From Nitrospirota bacterium (GTDB taxonomy: Bacteria > Nitrospirota > Thermodesulfovibrionia > Thermodesulfovibrionales > UBA6898), in assembly GCA_021825365.1 (NCBI GenBank), contig JAKAHR010000010.1, forward strand, positions 1-64,000: a stretch of DNA of 64,000 bases. The letters are read 5' to 3'. The stretch's first letter is position 1; each line of letters starts with the position of its first letter. The notes under the pieces were generated by a model that saw only the letters and a program-made list of their open reading frames with translations, made no database searches and was not told the origin of the DNA. The position numbers and the translations under genes are program-made. Shown here piece after piece: positions 1 through 8,281 of the stretch.

Positions 1-2
1 GC

Positions 3-527
3 TCCTCTGCCGGTTACCTCGAGAATGAATCCTACAAACTCTTCATTGATGTTTCAAGCACCAGCAGCCCGCTCATCTACGGGGAATTCGACAACAGGCT
101 TGTGCAGATCAACGGCTCGCTGACCATTGCCTCCGACGAACGCTTGAAGAAGAATATCGAGCCACTGCGGTCGGCCCTTGGCAAGGTGCTGCAGCTTCGC
201 GGGGTCAGCTACGAGTGGAAGGAACTGCGGCAGGAAGGCCGGGGTTTCGGCGGCAGCAAGGAGATCGGCCTCATAGCCCAGGAGGTGGAAAAGACTCTCC
301 CGGAAATCGTCCACACCGACAGCAGGGGCTACAAATCCGTCGCCTACGACAAGGTAGTTCCTGTCCTGCTCGAAGCGATCAAGGAACAGCAAGCAATGAT
401 AACGCATCATGAGGAACTGGCGCGGGAGGAAGACGGCCGCATCGGCAAACTGGAGAATGCCTTGGAGATTATGGAAGCCAGGCTCACCAATCTCGAGAGA
501 CCGGCAAAGACCGTGTCGATGAAGTAG
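3..527 (+). CDS. Surface or tail-fibre-like protein, C-terminal part with S74 chaperone domain (partial)
   Basis: The reading frame is open to the left edge, so only the last 174 residues are seen. They carry an intramolecular chaperone of the peptidase S74 type, the auto-cleaving domain at the end of phage tail spikes and of large bacterial surface proteins. The hallmark SDERLKKNI starts at base 132. The serine and the lysine five residues later correspond to the catalytic dyad that cleaves just before the serine. The last third is charged and heptad-like (GKLENALEIME), fitting the trimerising coiled coil. What the missing N-terminal part does cannot be read. No phage genes lie beside it, so a secreted fibre or adhesin is as likely as a prophage gene. 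Confidence 0.85.
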   Translation, partial: SSAGYLENESYKLFIDVSSTSSPLIYGEFDNRLVQINGSLTIASDERLKKNIEPLRSALGKVLQLRGVSYEWKELRQEGRGFGGSKEIGLIAQEVEKTLPEIVHTDSRGYKSVAYDKVVPVLLEAIKEQQAMITHHEELAREEDGRIGKLENALEIMEARLTNLERPAKTVSMK

Positions 528-871
528 AAGGACCTATTTAGCTATCGCTTTTGTTAAAGAATTTCTCGTTTATTCCGATTAAAAATAAATAAGGAATACT
601 CTGCTTCTGAGGGAAATTCCGGAAAGCGGCATGAGAGGGACAACCCTTGTCTATCTTGCCGGCCTGTGCGGGAGTATTATGGCCCAAGCGTACCATGATG
701 AAAGGAATGCTGTCATACCCTTTGCCTGTCTGACAAAGCGGCTTATAACACATTTCAGCGCTGTGCATACCTCTTTTTGTCAGTGATTTAATCTCAGGGA
801 AAGAAGACCAAGTGAAATCAAACGGTTTCATATATGTATGGCTGGGAATGATAATTGCTAAAGCAGTTAGT
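528..871. other. Intergenic stretch without a supported gene
   Basis: This gap lies between the S74-domain protein and the metalloprotease. It is more AT-rich than its surroundings. An open frame on the minus strand crosses it and runs into the protease gene, but its translation has low complexity and resembles no family I know. I see no convincing terminator hairpin with a T-tract. A GTG at 812 is in frame with the protease and is an alternative start. Confidence 0.4.
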
Positions 872-2932
872 ATGTTAATAAATGCCCATAAGCGCATTAT
901 CCTCTTCGTTCTCCTTGCCTGCCTCGCGGCAGTTGTTGCACCGGACCCATCCGTTTTTGGACAGAGTGTACCCATGATATTGCCTGGAAATCCGGTGCCG
1001 TTGGTCGTGGACCCAGAGTATCTTCCGTACCGCGTTGGTGTGCGAGAGCGGGGCATTCGAACCATGGGTGTTACATCAACAATCACGGTTTCTTATGTCC
1101 CGAATGGGAATAACAACTCTTTTGGGGATAGCTGTATTTCGTGGCCGGCAGGGTCACAAACTGCCTTCGACTATGCGGCGGCGATATGGCAAGGGTATCT
1201 TGTTTCGCCAGTTCCTATCGTGATTGAAGCATGCTGGACGACGCTAGGTCCGGGGATTCTTGGACATGGTGGCGCCTCGTATACTGCACTGGGACCGCCT
1301 TCTACTTTTTATCCCTTCGCGTTGGCTGATGCTATCCTTGGATATGACGCAACTGGTGTTCCGGACATCACGGTGGCATTCAGCGATAATTTCCCGTGGT
1401 ATTTTGGCACAGATGGCAACCCGCTGCCAAACACTATGGACTTTGTGAGCGTTGTTCTGCATGAGATTGGACATGGGCTTGGCTTTGCCGGGACGATGCA
1501 GGGCAATGTCCCCGGTACGGGACAGGCACGGTGGGGATGGGGGTCCAGCATTCCGGCAGCATATGATCGCTTCGCTGTAAATAATATTGATCAGAGCCTT
1601 ATCAACACCAGCATTTTTGCGAATCCTTCCGCCTCTCTCTTTTCACAGCTAACCGGGGGCAACGTCTATTTCAAAGGCGACAATGCCGTTTTTGCAAATG
1701 GCGGATCTAACGTCAAGCTCTATGCGCCGGCAACGTGGTCAAATGGTTCTAGTTATGCCCATCTCGACTATAACACATACAAACTGCCCAATCCTAACGC
1801 GCTGATGGTTTATGCAATGTCGTACGATAGTTCTGTCCACGACCCTGGCCCTGTCACCCTCGGTATTCTCAAGGATATCGGCTGGTCGATAGACTCGGGG
1901 TGCACTTATTCTCTTGGTTCTTCATCCAACTCCTTTGACCTGAACGGAGGCACGGGATCGGTTTCTGTAACAGCCTCAACAGGATGCGGCTGGACTGCGG
2001 TGAGCAACGACGCAGGATGGCTGCACGTGACCTCGGGAACCCCGGGGACGGGTAACGGGACTGTCGGATATTCTGTCGATCAATACACCGGCACCGGCAC
2101 CAGAACAGGTACCATCACCATCGCAGGCCAGACCTTTACTGTCACGCAGACCGGTTGTTCCTATACCCTCACACCCGGCAGTCAGTCCCTCGATTATAAC
2201 GGCGGCACGTTGACCTTTGATGTCACCACAAGCGGCGTTTGCCCATGGTCCGCATCCGGCTACCCTGCCTGGGTATCTATCGACTTAAACGGAAGCGGTC
2301 CGGGAAGCAAGACCGTCACCTATACGGTGGCTGCCAACGGCGCCGTTGCATCCAGGAGTGGCAATATCAACATCGCTGACAAGTCATTCATGATCACTCA
2401 AACCGGCGTACTTCCGACAGCCGATTTTTCCGGCAGTCCCCGTTCCGGCGTGGCTGCTCCTTTTCAGGTCACATTCACCGATCTGTCGAGCAACGCTTCC
2501 GGCTGGGCCTGGAGTTTTGGAGACACGAAGACGAGCACAAGCCAGAACCCTGTGCATACCTATAAGACAGCAGGGACCTATGATGTGCAGCTGACTGCCA
2601 GCAACATAAACGGTTCAAGCCCTGTCACGAAGAATGGCTACATCGTCGCCGACGCCTGCGGCAACAGCCCTGTCAGAAGGGCGGGGGGCGGGCCTGATCG
2701 CACTTTGATACAGGCAGCATACGACGATATTGGCATCGGAGGCACGGATACCATCTCTGTTCAGGCGGTGGATCTCACTCAGCCTCTCTTGTTCGATGAT
2801 GACAAGACGGTAACGCTCATCGGGGGCAATACGTGTGCGTATGACGCGATCATACCCGAAACGATGATTATCGGAAGCCTCACCATTGTTCACGGGACAG
2901 TCACCATAGACGGCATCGTTGCAGTAAAATAG
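872..2932 (+). CDS. Secreted zinc metalloprotease with two BACON domains and a PKD domain
   Basis: Predicted exported protease of about 686 residues. The chosen ATG gives a classical signal peptide (basic start MLINAHKR, hydrophobic run to about residue 25). A GTG at 812 would add 20 residues and has a slightly better purine-rich upstream stretch. The zinc site is HEIGHGLGF at about residues 197-205, a metzincin-like HEXXHxxGF. Further on, a segment reading HDPGPVTLGILKDIGW is typical of the end of such catalytic domains. Two tandem repeats at about 344-427 and 429-510, each starting CxYxL and ending VTQTG, match BACON carbohydrate- or mucin-binding domains. A PKD domain follows (about 513-592, with WSFGD and YKTAGTYDVQLTAS). 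The last 75 residues form a small unassigned module. Extracellular degradation of a glycoprotein or matrix is an inference. Confidence 0.8.
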   Translation: MLINAHKRIILFVLLACLAAVVAPDPSVFGQSVPMILPGNPVPLVVDPEYLPYRVGVRERGIRTMGVTSTITVSYVPNGNNNSFGDSCISWPAGSQTAFDYAAAIWQGYLVSPVPIVIEACWTTLGPGILGHGGASYTALGPPSTFYPFALADAILGYDATGVPDITVAFSDNFPWYFGTDGNPLPNTMDFVSVVLHEIGHGLGFAGTMQGNVPGTGQARWGWGSSIPAAYDRFAVNNIDQSLINTSIFANPSASLFSQLTGGNVYFKGDNAVFANGGSNVKLYAPATWSNGSSYAHLDYNTYKLPNPNALMVYAMSYDSSVHDPGPVTLGILKDIGWSIDSGCTYSLGSSSNSFDLNGGTGSVSVTASTGCGWTAVSNDAGWLHVTSGTPGTGNGTVGYSVDQYTGTGTRTGTITIAGQTFTVTQTGCSYTLTPGSQSLDYNGGTLTFDVTTSGVCPWSASGYPAWVSIDLNGSGPGSKTVTYTVAANGAVASRSGNINIADKSFMITQTGVLPTADFSGSPRSGVAAPFQVTFTDLSSNASGWAWSFGDTKTSTSQNPVHTYKTAGTYDVQLTASNINGSSPVTKNGYIVADACGNSPVRRAGGGPDRTLIQAAYDDIGIGGTDTISVQAVDLTQPLLFDDDKTVTLIGGNTCAYDAIIPETMIIGSLTIVHGTVTIDGIVAVK

Positions 2933-3046
2933 CAGGTCATCAAGTCCGCCTCCCGGCCTGGACTGTCCTTTGCCCCTGCTTCAAGAAGGCCCCTTTCCCC
3001 CTTTATGCTTTCAGAGTTTCGCATCCATTTCCCTCAAAAAAAGTTC

Positions 3047-3075
3047 TTGAAGACGCTGGATCATATTGGTAAACT
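3047..3075 (+). promoter_or_regulatory. Possible sigma70 promoter of the multiheme cytochrome
   Basis: TTGAAG (3047-3052) and TAAACT (3070-3075) are separated by 17 bases, about 150 bases before the cytochrome start. Both boxes match consensus only in part. The rest of the gap 2933-3224 holds no gene that I can support. Confidence 0.35.
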
Positions 3076-3224
3076 AGCCATCTCAGAACGGAAAGGGGGT
3101 GATGCAGGAGATTTTCCGCAGCACGATAAGCACGGGGAGGTAAGCAGTCCGGTGGGATGGAATGCGGGTCAGTCGTCGAAAGGCGATATCGTCTGATCCG
3201 AACCTCAACGACCAAGGAGGGTCT

Positions 3225-4445
3225 ATGATGCTTCTTAGACTTGTTCTCGTGCTTACGTTTCTTGCCGTCCCTCTGTTGTCGTACGGCCAGAAGGCCAAGA
3301 CGATAGATGAGCTGGCAAAGATGTACGATGCTTCACGTTGTAAGACCTGCCACGCAGAGATTTACGCACAGTGGGAAAAATCCCATCACGCGCGCCCGCT
3401 GATGGGCGTCAAGGGCGGACTGATGCTGACTCCCCTTGCCCTGAAGAAGGGGGAAAAAGGCAGCACCGCTTTTTCAGAAGACAGCCCCGGCAAGATGACG
3501 ATCAAGAATTATCCCTGCTTCAAATGCCACCTGCCCCAGGCCGTGACATCTGCCGAAGACTCGGTCGCCGTTGAACTGACCGAGGCCCTGCTCGCAAAGG
3601 ACGCGGCAAAGGTCGGCAAGCTCCAGATCACCTGCATCGTCTGCCACCATGACAAGGCGATTATCCACAAGCGGGAACTGGGCGCCCCTGAAAAAGGAGT
3701 GTTATACGGCAAGAGGGACATCCCTGTCCACATGGATTCCACCTTCAAGACGGTAAAGAAGAGCGCCATCTTCAAGGATTCGGTATTCTGCGGGCAGTGC
3801 CACGGCCTCGGTCCGAATCTCGAATTCGACCAGGCCTTCCAGTGCGCAAACCTGTATGGAAGCTATCTCCATAACTACGTATCCGGAGGCGGGACGCAGT
3901 CATGCCAGGACTGCCATATGAAGAATGGCGATCACCTGCTGGCCCCCAACTGGAATGATGACAAGGCCTCCTCTGAGCTCCTGGCAAAGGCGATTACCCT
4001 TGATGTCCAGACCCTCGGATATGAGTGGCTGCAAAAGGCCGGGACGCTGATCCCGAAGGTCGTGGTGAACACGAAGATAACAACCTCGGCCGGCCACCGG
4101 ATACCAGACGGCTGACCGTCCCACAATAGAGTGATCCTGGAAGTGATCACAAAATTCAAAGACAAAGACGGTAAGGCGATCGAAAAGAAGGAAGAAAGAC
4201 ATTATCATCCCCAGGCCACCAATTGCCGCGACACGAAGATGAAGTATGGCGCGCAGTGGAAGGTGGCGAATATCCGTGACACCAGCCTCCAGCCGCTGCA
4301 GGCCAAGAAGGAGTCCATGGAATTCGTCCTGCCGGATGGCGTGCGTTCCGCTGATGTTACGGTAAACCTCTTCTACGAACTCACCACACCGGCCCAGAAG
4401 TATCCGATTCACTCGATAACCAAGACGGTTTCACTCGACAAGTAG
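3225..4445 (+). CDS. Pentaheme c-type cytochrome, candidate selenoprotein with in-frame TGA (ExtKL-like)
   Basis: Start ATG 3225 follows AAGGAGG (3214-3220) and opens a signal peptide. Five CxxCH heme motifs are visible: CKTCH 39, CFKCH 98, CIVCH 137, CGQCH 189 and CQDCH 227. At codon 297 the frame meets TGA (4113-4115) in the context GHRIPDG-(TGA)-PSHNR. The same frame then continues without interruption for 109 more codons to the stop at 4445, and the downstream part is ordinary coding sequence (ILEVITKFKDKDG onwards). A perfect 6-bp hairpin begins 15 bases after the TGA. I recall that a Geobacter multiheme cytochrome, ExtKL, was first called as two genes and later recognised as one selenoprotein; this gene looks like the same type. 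The protein would be a 406-residue periplasmic or outer-surface electron carrier. Alternative: a true nonsense mutation giving a 296-residue protein plus a dead 3' end. Confidence 0.78.
4113..4150 (+). promoter_or_regulatory. In-frame TGA codon with candidate bacterial SECIS hairpin
   Basis: TGA at 4113-4115 is followed by GTGATC (4131-4136), an 8-base loop (CTGGAAGT) and GATCAC (4145-4150). This is a perfect 6-bp stem whose loop begins 21 bases after the TGA, within the spacing usual for bacterial SECIS elements. Pairing C4137 with G4143 around a bulged U would give a smaller loop with a G at its second position, as bacterial SECIS elements need. SelA, SelB and tRNA-Sec genes are not in this window, so their presence is unknown. 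Confidence 0.6.
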
Positions 4446-4460
4446 GAAGCCGCGCCGGTC

Positions 4461-4500
4461 AAAGAGGCCGTGTCCCTTTTCGGGGCACGGCCTCTTTTTT
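4461..4500 (+). terminator. Intrinsic terminator after the cytochrome gene
   Basis: AAAGAGGCCGTG (4461-4472) pairs with CACGGCCTCTTT (4486-4497). The stem extends through a T-G wobble and CCC/GGG to a TTTTC loop, and a run of T ends at 4500. It sits 16 bases after the 4445 stop, so transcription through the TGA up to 4445 makes sense as one unit. Confidence 0.9.
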
Positions 4501-4695
4501 GTGCGCAAAGACCCGCTCCCCGGAAGGCTTTCGCTGCCTCTTCAAGATCATCAGCAGGCAGAACCTGTATCCCAACTACCGCAATGACGACTATTTCCTG
4601 CAGAAGCTCCTCCAGACGGAGCTGATCATAACACCCCCTGAAAAACCCGCGCCGCGACTGAGGGCCTGTTTTTGAGAAGGAGGGAGAAGGGGCGT

Positions 4696-5478
4696 TTATC
4701 CTTCCCTGCGAGATATTCCTATCGGCCCGGCGAGCAGGGCGAATTCCCCGATGCTCAGCGTCTCCGGTCGCCTGACCGGATCGATGCCTGCGTCTGCCAG
4801 GCAGTTCCTGATATCTCCGCAGACGCCCCGCAGGGAGTTGGCCAGCGTCTTCCGGCGCTGCGAAAATGCGGTCCGGATTATCCTGAAAAAGAGTTCTTCG
4901 TCATCCACCGCCACGGCCGGCTGCGGCCGGATCTTCATGTGTACCACCGCTGAATCCACCTTCGGCATCGGTCTGAAGGACTCTTTGGGAATGATGCATA
5001 TCATCTCCGGCTCCGTCCGGTACTGGACCATGATCGACAGCACGCCGTAGTCCTTTCCCCCGGGCCTCGCCACGATCCTTTCGGCAACCTCCTTCTGGAT
5101 CGTCAGGGTCATGGAGCGAAGATGCTGACCCGCCTCCAGTAAACGGAAGATGATCGGGGTGGTGATGTAGTAGGGTATGTTCGCGACCACCTTGAATTCC
5201 CCCATCTTTTCGAAGGGGAATTTCAGCGCATCGTCATGGACCAGCTCGACATTCCGGTAGCCGGCAAGATCGGCCCGCAATCTCCTGTACAGCGCCTCAT
5301 CCAGCTCGATTGCGGTGACGTTCTTCGCCCTTTCCGAAAGCAGCCTTGTCAGCGTGCCGGGACCGGGGCCGATCTCAACGACCGTGTCATCAGGGGAAAG
5401 AGCGGCAGCGTCGACGATCCTGCCGAGGAGGGAGGGGTCGTAGAGGAAATGCTGTCCAAGCCGCTTGTTCGTTCTCAC
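4696..5478 (-). CDS. rsmA: 16S rRNA dimethyladenosine transferase RsmA/KsgA
   Basis: SAM-dependent enzyme that dimethylates two adjacent adenines near the 3' end of 16S rRNA late in small-subunit assembly. The 260-residue protein has the usual length. Visible motifs are RLGQHFL near the N-terminus, the SAM-binding EIGPGPGTLT, and the catalytic NIPYY. The start is GTG in a GTGA overlap with the end of pdxA, so the two genes are translationally coupled. They share a minus-strand operon with the YjbQ gene. Confidence 0.95.
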   Translation of the reverse strand: MRTNKRLGQHFLYDPSLLGRIVDAAALSPDDTVVEIGPGPGTLTRLLSERAKNVTAIELDEALYRRLRADLAGYRNVELVHDDALKFPFEKMGEFKVVANIPYYITTPIIFRLLEAGQHLRSMTLTIQKEVAERIVARPGGKDYGVLSIMVQYRTEPEMICIIPKESFRPMPKVDSAVVHMKIRPQPAVAVDDEELFFRIIRTAFSQRRKTLANSLRGVCGDIRNCLADAGIDPVRRPETLSIGEFALLAGPIGISRREG

Positions 5479-6449
5479 AGCCGGAGGTCCGCGGCAAGCC
5501 TGATCGCCTCGATCATGCTCGTCGGCCGGGCGATGCCTTTCCAGGCGATATCATACGCGGTGCCGTGGTCAGGCGATGTCCTTATGATCGGCAGCCCGAC
5601 GGTCACATTCACGCCGGTATCAAACGCGATCATCTTGAGGGGGATGAGCCCCTGGTCATGGTACATACAGACGATGATGTCGAAGTCCCCAAAAAAGGCC
5701 CTGTGAAAAATCGTATCAGGAGGAAAGGGGCCTGATGCCGGGATGCCCTCCCTGTTCGCCTCTTCAACAGCAGGGATGATCTCGGCGATCTCCTCGCTGC
5801 CGAACATCCCCGCCTCACCGGCGTGCGGATTCAATCCCGCCACGCCGATCCTCGGCGCCCCGATGCCGAGCATGTCACATGCCCCTTTCGCAAGACGGAT
5901 CGTCCGGAGCACCGCCTCCCTGGTTATCATCTTCGGAACGCTGCTCAGAGCGGTATGGATCGTAACGAGGATTACCCGCAGGGGCCCGCCCGCGAGCATC
6001 ATGGCAAAGTCCCGCGTTGCGGTGAGCTCTGCCAGCATCTCGGTATGGCCGGGCCACTTCATTCCCCCCATCTTCAGGGCCTCCTTCGAGACAGGCGCGG
6101 TGACGATCGCGTCGACTGTCTTATCCAGGGCGAGGTCTACCGCCTTTTTTATGTAAGAGGCGCACGCCCTGCCACCTTCTGCCGAGGGGAAATTCTTCTC
6201 AAAGGCAGCCGGTTCGCCGGCTTCGATGATCTCGATGACGCCCGGCGAGGGAAGGGAGTCTTCAGGTGAGGCGATCGCCGAGATCTCGATCTTCATCCCG
6301 AGCACCTCGGCAGCCTCGCGGATGACCCTGCGGTCGCCGACGACGATAGGCCGGCAGCACTCCCTGACTTCAGGTGCGTCGAGCGCCCTTACGATGATCT
6401 CGGGCCCAACCCCTCCGGGGTCGCCCATGGTTATGGCGATTTTTTTCAT
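5475..6449 (-). CDS. pdxA: 4-hydroxythreonine-4-phosphate dehydrogenase PdxA
   Basis: NAD-dependent oxidation of 4-phosphohydroxy-L-threonine in the DXP-dependent route to pyridoxal phosphate. The family start MKKIAITMGDPGGVGPE is at 6449; the longer open frame to 6539 is not needed. The protein has 324 residues. Metal-binding histidines are seen in WPGHTEML, CMYHDQGLIP and RTSPDHGTAYD. The PdxA-RsmA pairing is common in bacteria. Other pyridoxine genes such as pdxJ are not in this window. Confidence 0.95.
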   Translation of the reverse strand: MKKIAITMGDPGGVGPEIIVRALDAPEVRECCRPIVVGDRRVIREAAEVLGMKIEISAIASPEDSLPSPGVIEIIEAGEPAAFEKNFPSAEGGRACASYIKKAVDLALDKTVDAIVTAPVSKEALKMGGMKWPGHTEMLAELTATRDFAMMLAGGPLRVILVTIHTALSSVPKMITREAVLRTIRLAKGACDMLGIGAPRIGVAGLNPHAGEAGMFGSEEIAEIIPAVEEANREGIPASGPFPPDTIFHRAFFGDFDIIVCMYHDQGLIPLKMIAFDTGVNVTVGLPIIRTSPDHGTAYDIAWKGIARPTSMIEAIRLAADLRL

Positions 6450-6463
6450 ATCAGGATGCGGTC

Positions 6464-6880
6464 TTATTCTCCGATGATCTTCACGAGGACGCGCTTCCTC
6501 CGCCTTCCGTCGAACTCGCCGTAGAATATCTGTTCCCATGGCCCGAAGTCGAGTCTGCCCTTCGTGACGGCGACCACCACTTCCCTGCCCATGACCTGAC
6601 GCTTCAGGTGGGAGTCGGCATTGTCCTCTCCGTTGTTGTGGCGGTACTGAGAGACCGGCTCATGCGGGGCGAGTCTTTCGAGCCATTTTTCGAAGTCGTG
6701 ATGGAGCCCTGCTTCATCGTCGTTGATGAAGACAGACGCGGTAATGTGCATCGCGTTGACCAGCACCAGCCCTTCCGCCACGCCGCTCTCCCTGAGGCAT
6801 TCCTCCACCTGAGGCGTGATGTTGATAAACGCCCTCCGCGTCGGCGCCTGGAACCAGAGTTCCTTGCGATAGCTTTTCAT
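6464..6880 (-). CDS. YjbQ family protein (secondary thiamine-phosphate synthase fold)
   Basis: Small conserved protein of 138 residues of the YjbQ/UPF0047 family. The start at 6880 ([10 protein letters not shown]) is preceded by GGAGGGG. Typical segments are the [12 protein letters not shown] stretch, a central [14 protein letters not shown] with conserved His and Asp, and a C-terminal [13 protein letters not shown]. Family members show weak thiamine-phosphate synthase activity in E. coli mutants, but their physiological role is unsettled. It lies 14 bases before pdxA in the same operon, consistent with but not proving a link to cofactor metabolism. Confidence 0.88.
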   Translation of the reverse strand: MKSYRKELWFQAPTRRAFINITPQVEECLRESGVAEGLVLVNAMHITASVFINDDEAGLHHDFEKWLERLAPHEPVSQYRHNNGEDNADSHLKRQVMGREVVVAVTKGRLDFGPWEQIFYGEFDGRRRKRVLVKIIGE

Positions 6881-6976
6881 GGGATCAGCCTTTCCCCTCC
6901 CAAGCAAATCCGGACAAATGACGGGATCATGTTCTCATGCAAGACTCTTCGTGGCGCGTGTCCGGCCGATACGAGA

Positions 6977-8092
6977 CTAGTTTTGATAAAAGGCCTCATG
7001 ACTCACCCCCCGGCTCGCCAGAAAATATGCCACCTCGAAGGGCTTGAAGTACATCCTCATCTTCCAGACGTCCCTGCTGGTCCCCATGAAGACCCGGTCC
7101 TCAAGGGCGTCGATGAGGCGGATCACCTCCTCCACCTCTTCATCGGAAAAGTCTGCCTTGATCTTCCTCGGCCCTGTCTGTTCCGGACCACGGCTCATGC
7201 CGAGCTGCCGGGCGATCTTCTGTACTGCGCTGAAGTATAGTTTGCCCTCTTTGGTGTCGATGAAACGGGGGATGCCCAACAGGTAATACGTGATCTCCGG
7301 CACATTGGGGAGGTTGCCGAAATGCTCCAGGCTGATGCCCAGTTTCTCCGCGCTCAGGCCTATCAGATTCTGCACGAGTATGTTCGTCTGGCCCTCAGGC
7401 ACTCGGTTGATGACGAGCGCGGGGGAAAAAGTCCGTTCGATCTCGTCGATAAGGGGATGCAGCTCAGGGGCCATGTCATGTATCTTCCGGGAGAACCATT
7501 CGAGAGAGATTTCATCCGCGGTCAGGTCGTTCTTTTCGATGAGAGAGGCAATCGCATGGTTGTTCCTGAAGACATGCTGGATCTTCCTGAAAAGCGCCCC
7601 CTTGATAAAACCGTATGCATTGAGGACAGCGCCGGGCTCCGGGGCGGTGATGACGATGCCCTTATCCGCAATCCCGAAGAAGTCAAGGGTGTTGTAATGG
7701 ACTCCGGCGCCCAGGTCGACGACGAGGCAGTCAGCAGGAAGCGACCGGAGGTGCTTGATGATCTTGAGCTTCACCCAGTGAGCGGGATTCGCCATCCCCG
7801 GCACGAACTCAGCCCCGCTGATCAGCCGGAGGTTCTTCTGTCCGGTCTCGACGAGCACCTGTTCCAGCGACGGGACCCTCTTCAGGATGAAGTCCGCGAT
7901 GGTGGGCGTCCGGCCGGTAATGCCCAGGTAGGTGTGGAGATTCGCCGAGCCAAGGTCGAGATCAGCCAGCACCACCCTCTTCCCCTGCCGGGCAAAGGCG
8001 ATGCCGAGGGTGAGGGCGAAGATGCTCTTGCCGACGCCTCCCTTTCCTCCGCCTACGGCGAAGATCGCCATCCTCTTGTCATGCGGTGTCAT
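6977..8092 (-). CDS. MinD/ParA-family ATPase
   Basis: 371-residue deviant-Walker ATPase. The start MTPHDKRMAIF (8092) is followed at once by the Walker A-type GGGKGGVGKS; an ATG at 8071 is an alternative. Other hallmarks are VVLADLDLGSANLHTYLG and VVDLGAGVHYNTLDFF. The C-terminal 80 residues are helical and not part of the core fold. Proteins of this kind, related to FlhG/MinD, place cell structures or act as regulators. Nothing nearby (no flagellar or division genes) says which. It is the first gene of the minus-strand run leading to yjbQ-pdxA-rsmA, with a 96-base gap. Confidence 0.85.
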   Translation of the reverse strand: MTPHDKRMAIFAVGGGKGGVGKSIFALTLGIAFARQGKRVVLADLDLGSANLHTYLGITGRTPTIADFILKRVPSLEQVLVETGQKNLRLISGAEFVPGMANPAHWVKLKIIKHLRSLPADCLVVDLGAGVHYNTLDFFGIADKGIVITAPEPGAVLNAYGFIKGALFRKIQHVFRNNHAIASLIEKNDLTADEISLEWFSRKIHDMAPELHPLIDEIERTFSPALVINRVPEGQTNILVQNLIGLSAEKLGISLEHFGNLPNVPEITYYLLGIPRFIDTKEGKLYFSAVQKIARQLGMSRGPEQTGPRKIKADFSDEEVEEVIRLIDALEDRVFMGTSRDVWKMRMYFKPFEVAYFLASRGVSHEAFYQN

Positions 8093-8218
8093 GAAAGTAT
8101 CTCTATTATATACCCCGCTGCTCTTAGTGGCGAGCCGCGGGGGACTGCCCCCCATATTCTGAAAAGCGCTGCTCCGCATGACATTCGCTTGCAGCGTCTC
8201 GTACTGGCCGGGCGGCTC

Positions 8219-8246
8219 TTGACATCCGGAAAGGTCGCGGTAGCAT
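8219..8246 (+). promoter_or_regulatory. Predicted sigma70 promoter of the cupredoxin gene
   Basis: A perfect -35 TTGACA (8219-8224), a 16-base spacer and TAGCAT (8241-8246) lie upstream of the GAGGAGG ribosome site at about 8269-8275. On the opposite strand, TATAAT (8110-8105) may serve the divergent MinD-like gene. Confidence 0.55.
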
Positions 8247-8281
8247 GGGATACACATCTTATGGAAGCGAGGAGGCTGATC

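Noticed and set aside
538-1086. 182-codon minus-strand frame overlapping the protease start
   Set aside because: It is antisense to the signal peptide and catalytic domain of a convincing gene and has no family features.
4499-4675. Open frame on the plus strand between the terminator and ksgA, translating to CLFKIISRQNLYPNY and onward
   Set aside because: It looks protein-like but has no start codon other than TTG, no ribosome site, and matches no family I recognise. It may be a gene remnant; not supported as a gene.
7322-8281. Long plus-strand frame extending upstream of the cupredoxin
   Set aside because: It is antisense to the MinD-like ATPase gene. The cupredoxin has its own promoter, ribosome site and signal peptide at 8282.
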